Shown here: piece after piece, positions 1 to 7,655 of the stretch
How the letters are laid out: each line of letters opens with the position of its first letter
Position numbering within the stretch: the stretch's first letter is position 1
Notes under the pieces: generated by a model
Told to the model about the DNA's origin: nothing
Database searches by the model: none
The model's input: the letters and a program-made list of their open reading frames with translations, nothing else
DNA from: Pseudomonas sp. IPO3778
Lineage (GTDB): Bacteria; Pseudomonadota; Gammaproteobacteria; Pseudomonadales; Pseudomonadaceae
Direction: 5' to 3'
Length of the DNA stretch: 64,000 nucleotides
Assembly: GCF_013386825.1 (NCBI RefSeq)
Contig: NZ_JACARC010000011.1
Span: 1-64,000 of the forward strand
Made by a program: the position numbers and the translations under genes

Positions 1-10
1 GTGAAGAACC

Positions 11-43
11 AAAAAAAAGCCCCATCACACCGGACGGGGCTTT
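11..43 (-). terminator. Rho-independent terminator of ybiT
   Basis: An 8-bp stem (AAAGCCCC / GGGGCTTT) encloses a 12-nt loop. On the minus strand the stem runs into a U-tract, the complement of the A-run at 11-18. It lies 25 nt past the ybiT stop. Confidence 0.85.
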
Positions 44-67
44 CACATTCCAACTCAATCGCAGTGC

Positions 68-1657
68 TTAGAAAACCACACCCTGACTACGCAGGTAATC
101 GTCATAAGTACCGCTGAAGTCGATCACCCCACTTGGGCTCAGCTCAATAATCCGGGTCGCCAGCGACGACACAAACTCCCGGTCATGGCTGACAAAGATC
201 AGCGTGCCCGGATAGTTCTCCAGCGCCAGGTTCAGCGCTTCGATGGATTCCATGTCCAAGTGGTTGGTCGGCTCATCCATAATCAGCACGTTCGGCTTTT
301 GCAGGATCAACTTGCCGAACAGCATGCGGCCTTGCTCACCACCGGAAATCACCTTCACCGACTTCAGGATCTCGTCGTTGGAGAACAGCATGCGGCCCAA
401 AGTACCGCGAACCACTTGCTCGCCTTCCTTGGTCCAGCGGCCCATCCAGTCGAACAGGTTGGATTCGTCTTCGAAGTCCGAAGCGTGGTCCTGGGCGTAG
501 TAGCCCAGCTCGGCCGCGTCGGTCCACTTCACAGTGCCCGCGTCCGGGGTCAGTTCGTTGACCAGGGTACGCAGCAGAGTGGTCTTGCCAATACCGTTCG
601 GGCCGATGATCGCCACGCGCTCGCCGGCTTCAACCTGGAAGCTGAAGTCCTTGAACAGCGGCTTGCCGTCAAAGCCTTTGGCCATGCGATCGACGATGAC
701 CGCCTGGCGGTGCAGCTTCTTGGTCTGGTCAAAGCGGATGAACGGGCTGACGCGGCTCGACGGCTTGACTTCGGCCAGCTGGATCTTGTCGATCGCCTTG
801 GCGCGGGAAGTGGCCTGCTTGGCTTTCGAGGCGTTGGCCGAGAAGCGGCTGACGAACGATTGCAGCTCGGAGATCTGGGCTTTCTTCTTGGCGTTGTCCG
901 ACAGCAGTTGCTCGCGGGACTGGGTCGCCACGGTCATGTATTCGTCGTAGTTGCCCGGGAACAGGCGCAGCTCGCCGTAGTCCAGGTCGGCCATGTGGGT
1001 GCAGACGCTGTTCAGGAAGTGACGGTCGTGAGAGATGATGATCATCAGGCTCGAACGTTGGGTCAGGATGTTTTCCAGCCAGCGGATGGTGTTGATGTCC
1101 AGGTGGTTGGTCGGCTCGTCGAGCAGCAACACTTCCGGATCGGAAAACAGTGCCTGGGCCAGCAACACGCGCAGCTTCCAGCCTGGCGACACTTCGCTCA
1201 TCGGGCCGTTGTGCTGCTCGATGCCGATACCCAGGCCCAGCAGCAATTCACCGGCGCGGGATTCGGCGGTGTAGCCGTCCATCTCGGCGAAGTCGGTTTC
1301 CAGCTCGGCCACGGCCATGCCGTCGTCTTCGGTCATTTCCGGCAGCGAGTAGATGCGGTCGCGCTCGGCCTTGACCTTCCACAGCTCTTCGTGACCCATG
1401 ATCACGGTGTCGAGCACGCTGAATTCTTCGTAGGCGAACTGGTCCTGGCGCAGTTTACCCAGGCGTACGTTCGGCTCCAGCATGACCTGGCCACCCGATG
1501 GGTCGAGGTCACCACCGAGAATTTTCATGAAGGTCGACTTGCCGCAACCGTTGGCACCGATCAAGCCATAACGGTTGCCAGCGCCGAACTTGACCGAAAC
1601 GTTCTCAAATAGCGGCTTGGCGCCGAACTGCATGGTGATGTTAGCTGTGGAGATCAA
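68..1657 (-). CDS. ybiT: ABC-F ATPase, YbiT type
   Basis: This is a soluble ABC-F protein with two ATPase domains and no membrane segments. The family acts on the ribosome, in the EttA/Uup/YbiT group. The first Walker A is at residues 34-42 (GANGCGKST), followed by a YbiT-like signature SPGWKLR and DEPTNHLD. A charged linker runs from about residue 245 to 300 ([14 protein letters not shown]). The second domain has [15 protein letters not shown] and DEPTNHLD. At 529 residues it matches the length of E. coli YbiT, and long stretches agree with that protein as I remember it. The start is TTG with a weak AGGTAA upstream. It is a single gene ending in a good terminator. The subfamily is clear; the cellular role of YbiT is poorly known. 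Confidence 0.93.
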   Translation of the reverse strand: MISTANITMQFGAKPLFENVSVKFGAGNRYGLIGANGCGKSTFMKILGGDLDPSGGQVMLEPNVRLGKLRQDQFAYEEFSVLDTVIMGHEELWKVKAERDRIYSLPEMTEDDGMAVAELETDFAEMDGYTAESRAGELLLGLGIGIEQHNGPMSEVSPGWKLRVLLAQALFSDPEVLLLDEPTNHLDINTIRWLENILTQRSSLMIIISHDRHFLNSVCTHMADLDYGELRLFPGNYDEYMTVATQSREQLLSDNAKKKAQISELQSFVSRFSANASKAKQATSRAKAIDKIQLAEVKPSSRVSPFIRFDQTKKLHRQAVIVDRMAKGFDGKPLFKDFSFQVEAGERVAIIGPNGIGKTTLLRTLVNELTPDAGTVKWTDAAELGYYAQDHASDFEDESNLFDWMGRWTKEGEQVVRGTLGRMLFSNDEILKSVKVISGGEQGRMLFGKLILQKPNVLIMDEPTNHLDMESIEALNLALENYPGTLIFVSHDREFVSSLATRIIELSPSGVIDFSGTYDDYLRSQGVVF

Positions 1658-1819
1658 TTACTTTACCTATCAATAGCTTGAGGTGCGCTAATTTGGGCCG
1701 GGCCCATTTTGGGGCCCAGGCCAACGGGCATACGTCGGCAGCGACAGCCAGGCGTGGGCCCAGTCGCTGAGCAGAAAAATGGGGTGCATGTTGGAATTTG
1801 GCGCGCATTGTCGCATATG

Positions 1820-3058
1820 TCAGGCGGGAGTTGTATGGCGCTGCGAGGATGGATTCACCCGAGTCTCCGGCATCGCCAGCCACAACAGCCCCAATGCAAC
1901 CGCGGCCACACCCGCCAGGGTCAGGAAAGCCGCGTTGTAACCCGCCCACTGCACGACAAAACCCGCCAGGCTGCTGCTCAGGGCCGCTCCCAGGCCGAAT
2001 ACCGTGGACAGCGCCCCCAGGCTCACATTGAAGCGCCCGGTGCCCTGGGTCAGGTCTTTGACAATCACTGGAAACAGCGCGCCGAACACTCCGGCCCCGA
2101 CCCCGTCGAGCATCTGTACCGCAACCAGCCAATAGGGGTCATTGGACAGCGTATACAGCACGCCCCGCAGGGGCAGGATCATGAAGCCGGCGAGCAGCAG
2201 TGGCTTGCGCCCCCACACGTCGGCCTTGACGCCCACCAGCCAGGCCACCGGCACCATCACCAGTTGGGCCGCGACAATACACGCCGAGGTCAGTGGCGTG
2301 GCCATCTGCAGGTTGATCTGCGACAGCTTCTGGCTGACCAGCGGCAACATCGCCGCGTTGGCCAGGTGAAACAGCGCGCAGCAGATGGCAAACAGCAGCA
2401 GAGGTTTATTCGCCAGCAGTACGGACATTCCCGAAGGTTGTTCGTGTTCGACGCCGTGGGCAGGGTCGAAGCCCCGCGCCACGTCGTGGTCGATCGCCTT
2501 GGCCGACACGCAACTGACCGCAATCACACTGGATACCGCCATCACCGCCATCAGATAGAACACCGCCACCGGGCCAAACAGATAAGCGAACCCGCCGGCG
2601 AGGAGGGCCGCCACCGCGTTGCCTGCGTGGTTGAAGGTTTCATTGCGGCCGGTGCGGCGGGTGAAGGCGCGGGGGCCGGTGATGCCAAGGGAGATCGCCG
2701 AGATGGCCGGTGCGAACACCGAGGCCGCCGCTGCGCTGGCAGCCTGGGTCAACGCTACCAGGCTGAAAGAACTGACGAAGGGCAGGGCCAGGCAGCAGGC
2801 AGTCACCAACAGCGCGGCAATCGCAATCACCGCCCGCTTGCTGCGGGTTCGGTCAATCAGCGCCCCGGCGGGTGTTTGCGTCAGCAGGGCCGCGATGCCG
2901 GCGAGGGTCATGACCACGCCGATGCTGGCGGGGTCCCAGTGATGCACGGCCAGCAGGTAAATCGCCAGGTAAGGCCCCAGCCCGTCACGGACATCCGCGA
3001 GGAAGAAATTCAGGCTGTCCAGGGACAAGGTATTGCGCAGGTCAGAGCGAGTGGCCAT
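1820..3058 (-). CDS. MFS transporter, 12-TM
   Basis: This 412-residue inner-membrane protein of the major facilitator superfamily has about 12 hydrophobic segments. The motif-A-like stretch GALIDRTRSKRA lies in the loop after TM2, near residues 65-76. A second half begins near residue 215 after a hydrophilic central loop rich in H, E and Q. The start is ATG; the upstream GAAGA is a weak ribosome site. It is divergent from the methyltransferase gene across 315 bp. Nothing in the sequence or neighbourhood fixes the substrate. A drug or metabolite exporter is likeliest by family. Confidence 0.85.
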   Translation of the reverse strand: MATRSDLRNTLSLDSLNFFLADVRDGLGPYLAIYLLAVHHWDPASIGVVMTLAGIAALLTQTPAGALIDRTRSKRAVIAIAALLVTACCLALPFVSSFSLVALTQAASAAAASVFAPAISAISLGITGPRAFTRRTGRNETFNHAGNAVAALLAGGFAYLFGPVAVFYLMAVMAVSSVIAVSCVSAKAIDHDVARGFDPAHGVEHEQPSGMSVLLANKPLLLFAICCALFHLANAAMLPLVSQKLSQINLQMATPLTSACIVAAQLVMVPVAWLVGVKADVWGRKPLLLAGFMILPLRGVLYTLSNDPYWLVAVQMLDGVGAGVFGALFPVIVKDLTQGTGRFNVSLGALSTVFGLGAALSSSLAGFVVQWAGYNAAFLTLAGVAAVALGLLWLAMPETRVNPSSQRHTTPA

Positions 3059-3373
3059 GGCAGGTCTTCGAGCAAGAGGTCGGTAGCGATAGTGACCCGT
3101 GGCGTGAAGGGATAGTTCTGGCGTCTGAGTCGATCCCCGGCGCTCTCAGAGGTAGAAACATCTACAACGGTGGGATAATTGCATCGAAAAATAGCGCAAA
3201 CCAACGTTTTCTCAGTGAATTTTATGGTTAACAGTTGAACATCCAATAAACGTGGCTTATTTTTCGTCCGTTCGCCCTACAGCGACGGCTCTTTACCGGT
3301 TCAGGGATGGCGAGGCTGTTGGTGTAGGGCGAGCTTCCTTTTTCGCAACAATTAGAACGTTTTGGAGACGCAA
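3059..3373. other. Divergent promoter region, no gene seen
   Basis: This 315-bp gap separates the divergent MFS and methyltransferase genes. It is more A/T-rich than its surroundings from about 3180 to 3250, as expected for promoters facing both ways. I found no convincing operator, RNA gene or conserved small ORF. Confidence 0.5.
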
Positions 3374-4186
3374 ATGGACGTGCTGTCAGCCCAAGAGGCT
3401 ATCTCCAGCAACAAGCACGCCTGGAACGAATCCGCCAGGCTGCACAAAAACACCGCCAACTGGAAAGCCTTGCTTGAGGATGTCGCCAAGCCCGGTTTCT
3501 CGCGCCTGGATCCGACCTTGACCGCATTGCTGCTCAAGGTCGGTGTCAATGGCAAGGATGTGGTGCAACTGGGCTGCAACAATGGCCGTGAAAGCCTGTC
3601 GTTGTTCGGGTTGGGCGCGCGCACGGTGGTGGGGATCGATCAGTCTGAAGCCTTTCTGCAACAAGCTCGCGAACTGGCCGAGGCTTCGCCCCACAATGCC
3701 GAGTTCATCGAGGCCGACATTCACCATTTGCCCCGCGGGCTGACCGAACGCTTTGATATCGCCTTGATCACCATCGGCGTGCTGAACTGGATGCCGGACA
3801 TCGCGCTGTTCATGGCCCACGTCGCCAGCAGCCTGAAGCCCGGCGGCAGCCTGGTGATCTACGAAACCCATCCGTTCCTGGAAGTGTTTGACCCGACGGC
3901 GCCCAACCCGATGTTGCCGGCGAGTTCGTACTTCCGGCGCGAGCCGTTCGTGCAGCAAGAGGCCATTGTCTACGAGGGCGATACCGAAGGTGTTGCGGCT
4001 GCCTCCTATTGGTTCGTGCACACCCTGGGGCAGATCGTCAGCGGGGCCATCGCCGCCGGGCTGCAGATCAGCCATCTGCAGGAGTTTGCGCACTCCAACC
4101 GCGAGGCGCTGTACGACCCGTATGAAAACCAGCCGGCGCAATTGCCGCTGTGCTACACCCTCACCGCCATTAAACGCCCGGCCTGA
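3374..4186 (+). CDS. Class I SAM-dependent methyltransferase
   Basis: This soluble 270-residue enzyme should transfer a methyl group from S-adenosylmethionine. Motif I is visible as VVQLGCNNGRESLSL near residues 58-72. The acidic end of strand 2 is VVGIDQSEAF, and AEFIEADIHHLP supplies the adenine-binding acidic residue. The motif-IV region reads FDIALITIGVLNWMPD. The ATG at 3374 is preceded by GGAG at a 6-nt spacing, which I prefer to the in-frame TTG at 3362. It stands alone, so the acceptor molecule is unknown. A Methyltransf_11/25-type small-molecule methylase is likely. Confidence 0.85.
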   Translation: MDVLSAQEAISSNKHAWNESARLHKNTANWKALLEDVAKPGFSRLDPTLTALLLKVGVNGKDVVQLGCNNGRESLSLFGLGARTVVGIDQSEAFLQQARELAEASPHNAEFIEADIHHLPRGLTERFDIALITIGVLNWMPDIALFMAHVASSLKPGGSLVIYETHPFLEVFDPTAPNPMLPASSYFRREPFVQQEAIVYEGDTEGVAAASYWFVHTLGQIVSGAIAAGLQISHLQEFAHSNREALYDPYENQPAQLPLCYTLTAIKRPA

Positions 4187-4203
4187 CTGGCTGCCAGGCA
4201 GGC

Positions 4204-4230
4204 AAAAAAAAGCCCGCGAGGACGGCGGGC
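4204..4230 (-). terminator. Rho-independent terminator between convergent genes
   Basis: A GC stem (GCCCGC / GCGGGC) is followed, read on the minus strand, by eight U residues. It serves the minus-strand gene at 4325-4711 and may also block readthrough from the methyltransferase gene. Confidence 0.75.
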
Positions 4231-4324
4231 CAAGGTGTTCACTGGAGTAGGTAGCCTTCACCCTATAGGTGGAGAAGTGAAGGCCATGTGAAAACCATGT
4301 CGCAGGAACGGATGGCCCCTCCGG

Positions 4325-4711
4325 TCAGCCTCTGCGGACGAAGGTCCGCATGGTTTGCCCCGGGCCCGTGCTGAAACGGGTGGGCCGGGGCATGCCTTCG
4401 TCGGCGGCAATAAACACGAAATGGTCACCCTCCAGCTGATAACTGGCCGGCAACTGCTTGCCGGCATCATCGCCCATGGAGTCTACCCAGGTAATGCTCT
4501 TGGGCGTGGTAGCAGGGTCCAGGGTAAAGCTGCCCGCCAGCAACACCTCGCCGCCAGGTGTAACGACCTTGAACTGGCTGCCGCTGATGGTGGTGATGGC
4601 GCCGGGCGCGCTGTGCTCATCGGCAGGGTTGAGTACGCCACTGTCTTCCAATGCGGTTTGTTCCCAGGTTCCCTGGAGCGCGTGGAGATCATCCTTTGAA
4701 ACATACGTCAT
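4325..4711 (-). CDS. TIGR03067-type lipocalin-like small protein
   Basis: This 128-residue protein shows the TIGR03067 pattern: LQGTWE near the N-terminus, SGSQFKVVTPGGEVLLAGSFTLDPATTPKSI in the middle and a closing YQLEGDHFVFI segment. That suggests a small beta-barrel-like fold. The family was named from planctomycetes and has no established function. There is no signal peptide, so it is probably cytoplasmic. The start is well supported by AAGGAG five bases before the ATG. A terminator lies about 95 nt downstream, so it is monocistronic. Confidence 0.75.
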   Translation of the reverse strand: MTYVSKDDLHALQGTWEQTALEDSGVLNPADEHSAPGAITTISGSQFKVVTPGGEVLLAGSFTLDPATTPKSITWVDSMGDDAGKQLPASYQLEGDHFVFIAADEGMPRPTRFSTGPGQTMRTFVRRG

Positions 4712-5110
4712 ACAAACTCCTTTTTGATTAAAAACGGCCAGTCAATGCCCTGGGTTAGCCATGTCTGAAGGATTAGCTGAACCGATTTTGTGAGAATTGT
4801 CTGAATTCTTAATATTGTGTCCGAATTTTCCTAATAGTCTCGGGTAGTTAAGGCTATTTTATGCCCAGCTTCAGACACGGATGTTTACAAGCTGGTCTAC
4901 GCTCAGCGCATCGGGAATGACCCCTAAGTATCTGAATGAAAACAATCTTCAATTATGTGGGACTTTTCCGGGGTCGGGGTGGTCCGATGACCATCGTTAG
5001 ACCGTATGTGTTGTGTGTCGAGGGCGTTGTCCCTCTTTTTCACGCGGTTATTCAGCATTTCATGAATATGTGCGGCCGTTGACTGTCGACTTTTTTAAGG
5101 TGCATCCGTT
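4712..5110. other. Long leader/promoter region before wzz
   Basis: This 399-bp divergent intergenic stretch lies between the TIGR03067-type gene and wzz. It is A/T-rich from 4725 to 4870 and holds an intrinsic-terminator-like hairpin at 5020-5040. I found no exact ops/JUMPstart element and no convincing small ORF. Confidence 0.5.
5020..5040 (+). terminator. Terminator or attenuator hairpin in the wzz leader
   Basis: GAGGG and CCCTC form a 5-bp stem with a 6-nt loop, directly followed by five T residues on the plus strand. It sits 70 nt before the wzz start. It could attenuate wzz or end a short upstream transcript. Confidence 0.5.
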
Positions 5111-6454
5111 TTGAATAAAACTCCTCGGTTCCAGGCTCATACAGCATCGGATGAAATTGATCTGTTTGAGTTGTGTCACGGCATCTGGCGGCAAAAAAAA
5201 TTAGTGCTTGGATGCACGATTCTGGCGGGTGTCCTGGGCGTTGGGTATGCATTTCTGGCACCGCGGGAATATCAAGTCAGCAGCGTGCTGCGTCCCGCCG
5301 CCATCAACGAACTGGATGCGCTGAACCGCTCCGAAGTCTATAAGCTGCCCCCGGCCGATGCCCTGAACAAAGTGGGGGCACAACTGGACTCCTACGAAGC
5401 CCGCCTGGGGTTCTTCAAATCCCATGAGGAGCTGTTCAAGGCGGTCCAGAAGCCCGGGCAAAGCCTGGAGCAGAGTTTCGAAGAGTTCAACCGCAACTCC
5501 ATCAACCTGAGCCTGCCTGACCCGAAAAAAGCCGACTCCCTCAGCAGTTATATCCGGCTTGAGTTGCAATACCCGAAAGACATCGATGGTGTGGCGATTC
5601 TCAACGGTTTTGTGGATTACGCCATCAATTTGGAACGTGCCCAGGTCGGTGCAGACCTGAAGGTGATCGTCAATAACCGCCTGAACGAACTCAAGGGCAA
5701 GATTGACGCGGCGCGTTCCAACTACGAAACCGAAAAGGAATCGAAGATTGCCAAGCTGCTTGAAGCCGACAGGCTTAAGCGGGCCCAATTGGGGGACGAG
5801 TTGGTTGCCCTGCGCTTACAGATGAAGATGGAGCGAACGGACCGGCTGCAGGAGCTGGCCGAGGCCATTTCCATCGCCAAGTCGATGGGCATCAAGACAC
5901 CGACGACCCCCTCGTCGATGGCGGATGCCTCCCGTGGTGGCTCGAATCAAGTGATGCGCACCGAGGTCAATAATCAGAAGATTCCGCTGTATTTCCTGGG
6001 TACGGAGGCGCTTGAGGCGGAGCGCACGGCCTTGCAGGCGCGTACGAACGACGACTTTACCAACAGCCGCATTGCACAAATTGGTAAAGAGTTGCAGATG
6101 CTCGAGGTTAACCGCGAAGTGGAAGTGCTGAAAAAGCGCGGTAATGAAGACATTTTCTTGCAGGATGTTGAACCGTTACGCGCGGAAGTCGCGCGGTTGC
6201 GGGGTCTCAATATCGACATGAGTGGCCTGAAACTGGTCACCATTGACCGCCGTGCTCAGGAGCCACTGGAGCCGATCAAACCTAAAAAGGTACTGGTCAT
6301 CGTGTTGAGCCTCATTGTGGGCTTGATGCTGGGTGTAGTGACGGCGTTGGGTCGCCAATTAATCCTGGGTCGCCGTGAAGCCGTGCCTTATTCGCTGCAG
6401 GATGACCCTCGACTCTCTCAGCGTCCACGCAAGGATGACGAACCGCACATTTAA
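5111..6454 (+). CDS. wzz: Wzz-type polysaccharide chain-length determinant
   Basis: This inner-membrane co-polymerase sets the length of O-antigen or related chains made by Wzy. The layout is typical: a short cytoplasmic N-terminus with DLFELCHGIWRQKK, TM1 at about 31-50, a long periplasmic coiled-coil-rich domain, and TM2 at about 393-413 with small, G-rich residues. A basic cytoplasmic tail follows. At 447 residues it is longer than enterobacterial Wzz (about 325) and closer to the large Wzz forms of pseudomonads. The start is TTG, with AAGG ten bases upstream. No other O-antigen gene is nearby. A terminator-like hairpin lies in its leader. Confidence 0.88.
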   Translation: MNKTPRFQAHTASDEIDLFELCHGIWRQKKLVLGCTILAGVLGVGYAFLAPREYQVSSVLRPAAINELDALNRSEVYKLPPADALNKVGAQLDSYEARLGFFKSHEELFKAVQKPGQSLEQSFEEFNRNSINLSLPDPKKADSLSSYIRLELQYPKDIDGVAILNGFVDYAINLERAQVGADLKVIVNNRLNELKGKIDAARSNYETEKESKIAKLLEADRLKRAQLGDELVALRLQMKMERTDRLQELAEAISIAKSMGIKTPTTPSSMADASRGGSNQVMRTEVNNQKIPLYFLGTEALEAERTALQARTNDDFTNSRIAQIGKELQMLEVNREVEVLKKRGNEDIFLQDVEPLRAEVARLRGLNIDMSGLKLVTIDRRAQEPLEPIKPKKVLVIVLSLIVGLMLGVVTALGRQLILGRREAVPYSLQDDPRLSQRPRKDDEPHI

Positions 6455-6704
6455 GGCCGACAGCCTTCGGGCTTGCCGCCAGGCAAGTCCGCTCCCGCTC
6501 TTACTCGCACAGTCAATGGACACCTTTTCACAATTCTTGATTAACCTTTGGTTACAAAGTGTGGCTAAAATAGCTATCAATGGCCATGACCGGATTGTCA
6601 CCCAGCCCGTCGTGTTGCCTGTTTGTGAATTGTGATTTCAGGTGCTGCATCTTCAATCCTCGGCCGTCGTGGGCACGCAGGAGCAGCCTGTTCTCTTCTG
6701 ACTT

Positions 6705-7616
6705 GTGACGAATACCTTGAAACTCATTATTGTTGCTCTCTACGTTCTCTCTATTGCGTACGTTCACCTGCGTGGCCGGGTGCGACACAAGCTGGGCCGT
6801 CAGCTCAGCGATCACTCGACCTTCCTGGCGCCGGTGAACTGCTTTCTCTACCTGTTTTCCAAGCTGCCCAGCCGACCCTACCTGTCCCCCAGTGACTTTC
6901 CAGACCTGAGCCCGCTCCAGGAACATTGGGAAGAGATTCGCCTGGAAGGCCAGAACCTGCTGCGCGCCGGCGAGATCAAGCGCTCTGACCAATATAACGA
7001 CGTGGGTTTCAACTCGTTCTTCAAGTCGGGCTGGAAGCGCTTCTATTTGAAGTGGTACGGCGACAGCCATCCTTCGGCGATGAAGCTGTGCCCGCGCACC
7101 ACTGAACTGGTGCAAAGCATCGGTTCGATCAAGGCCGCGATGTTTGCCGAGCTGCCGCCGGGCTCCAAGCTGGTACGCCACCGTGACCCTTACGCCGGTT
7201 CCTACCGTTACCACCTGGGCCTGGACACGCCGAATGACCCGGGCTGCTACATCAACGTGGACGGTGAAAACTACTTCTGGCGCGACGGCGAGCCGGTGAT
7301 GTTCGACGAAACCTTCATCCACTACGCCGAAAACACCACGCAGCAGAACCGCATCATTTTGTTCTGCGATATCGAACGCCCGATGAAGTACCGCTGGGCC
7401 GCTGCCTTCAACCGCTGGTTCAGCCGCAACGTGATGGCGGCGGCCGGTTCGCCCAACGATGCCGGTGACAAGACCGGTGGGTTGAACCGCGCCTTTACCC
7501 GCCTGTACAAGATCCGCCTGCGGGGCAAGGAACTGAAGAAACGCAACCGCGCGCGTTACTACCTGGAAAAGTGGGCGATCTTCGCCGGCTTGGCGCTGAT
7601 CTTCATCCTGATCTGA
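6705..7616 (+). CDS. lpxO: LpxO-type lipid A fatty-acyl 2-hydroxylase
   Basis: This Fe(II)/2-oxoglutarate-dependent dioxygenase of the aspartyl/asparaginyl beta-hydroxylase family should add a 2-OH to a secondary acyl chain of lipid A at the inner membrane. The core carries HRDPYAGSYRYHLGL (iron-binding His and the start of the fold), FWRDGEPVMFDETFIHYAEN with the second His, and NRIILFCDIERP. A hydrophobic anchor spans residues 4-22 and another lies at the extreme C-terminus. The start is GTG with only a weak ribosome site. Its 303 residues agree with LpxO length. It follows wzz, another LPS gene, after 250 bp and is probably transcribed separately. Confidence 0.9.
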   Translation: MTNTLKLIIVALYVLSIAYVHLRGRVRHKLGRQLSDHSTFLAPVNCFLYLFSKLPSRPYLSPSDFPDLSPLQEHWEEIRLEGQNLLRAGEIKRSDQYNDVGFNSFFKSGWKRFYLKWYGDSHPSAMKLCPRTTELVQSIGSIKAAMFAELPPGSKLVRHRDPYAGSYRYHLGLDTPNDPGCYINVDGENYFWRDGEPVMFDETFIHYAENTTQQNRIILFCDIERPMKYRWAAAFNRWFSRNVMAAAGSPNDAGDKTGGLNRAFTRLYKIRLRGKELKKRNRARYYLEKWAIFAGLALIFILI

Positions 7617-7626
7617 ATCTCTCAGC

Positions 7627-7655
7627 GGAGCGCATCAGCCTGGCGGATGCGCTCC
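7627..7655. terminator. Shared hairpin between convergent lpxO and ligD
   Basis: Perfect 10-bp arms (GGAGCGCATC / GATGCGCTCC) flank a 9-nt loop and overlap the ligD stop codon. There is no strong U-tract on either side. It is placed to act as a bidirectional terminator. Confidence 0.55.

Noticed and set aside
185..1612. 475-codon plus-strand open frame
   Set aside because: Shadow of ybiT in the opposite strand, with no domain and biased composition.
1709..3115. 468-codon plus-strand open frame
   Set aside because: Antisense to the MFS gene; no domain and shadow-like composition.
6541..6555. TAACC-TTT-GGTTA inverted repeat upstream of lpxO
   Set aside because: Arms are only 5 bp, no known regulator consensus matches, and such short dyads are common by chance.
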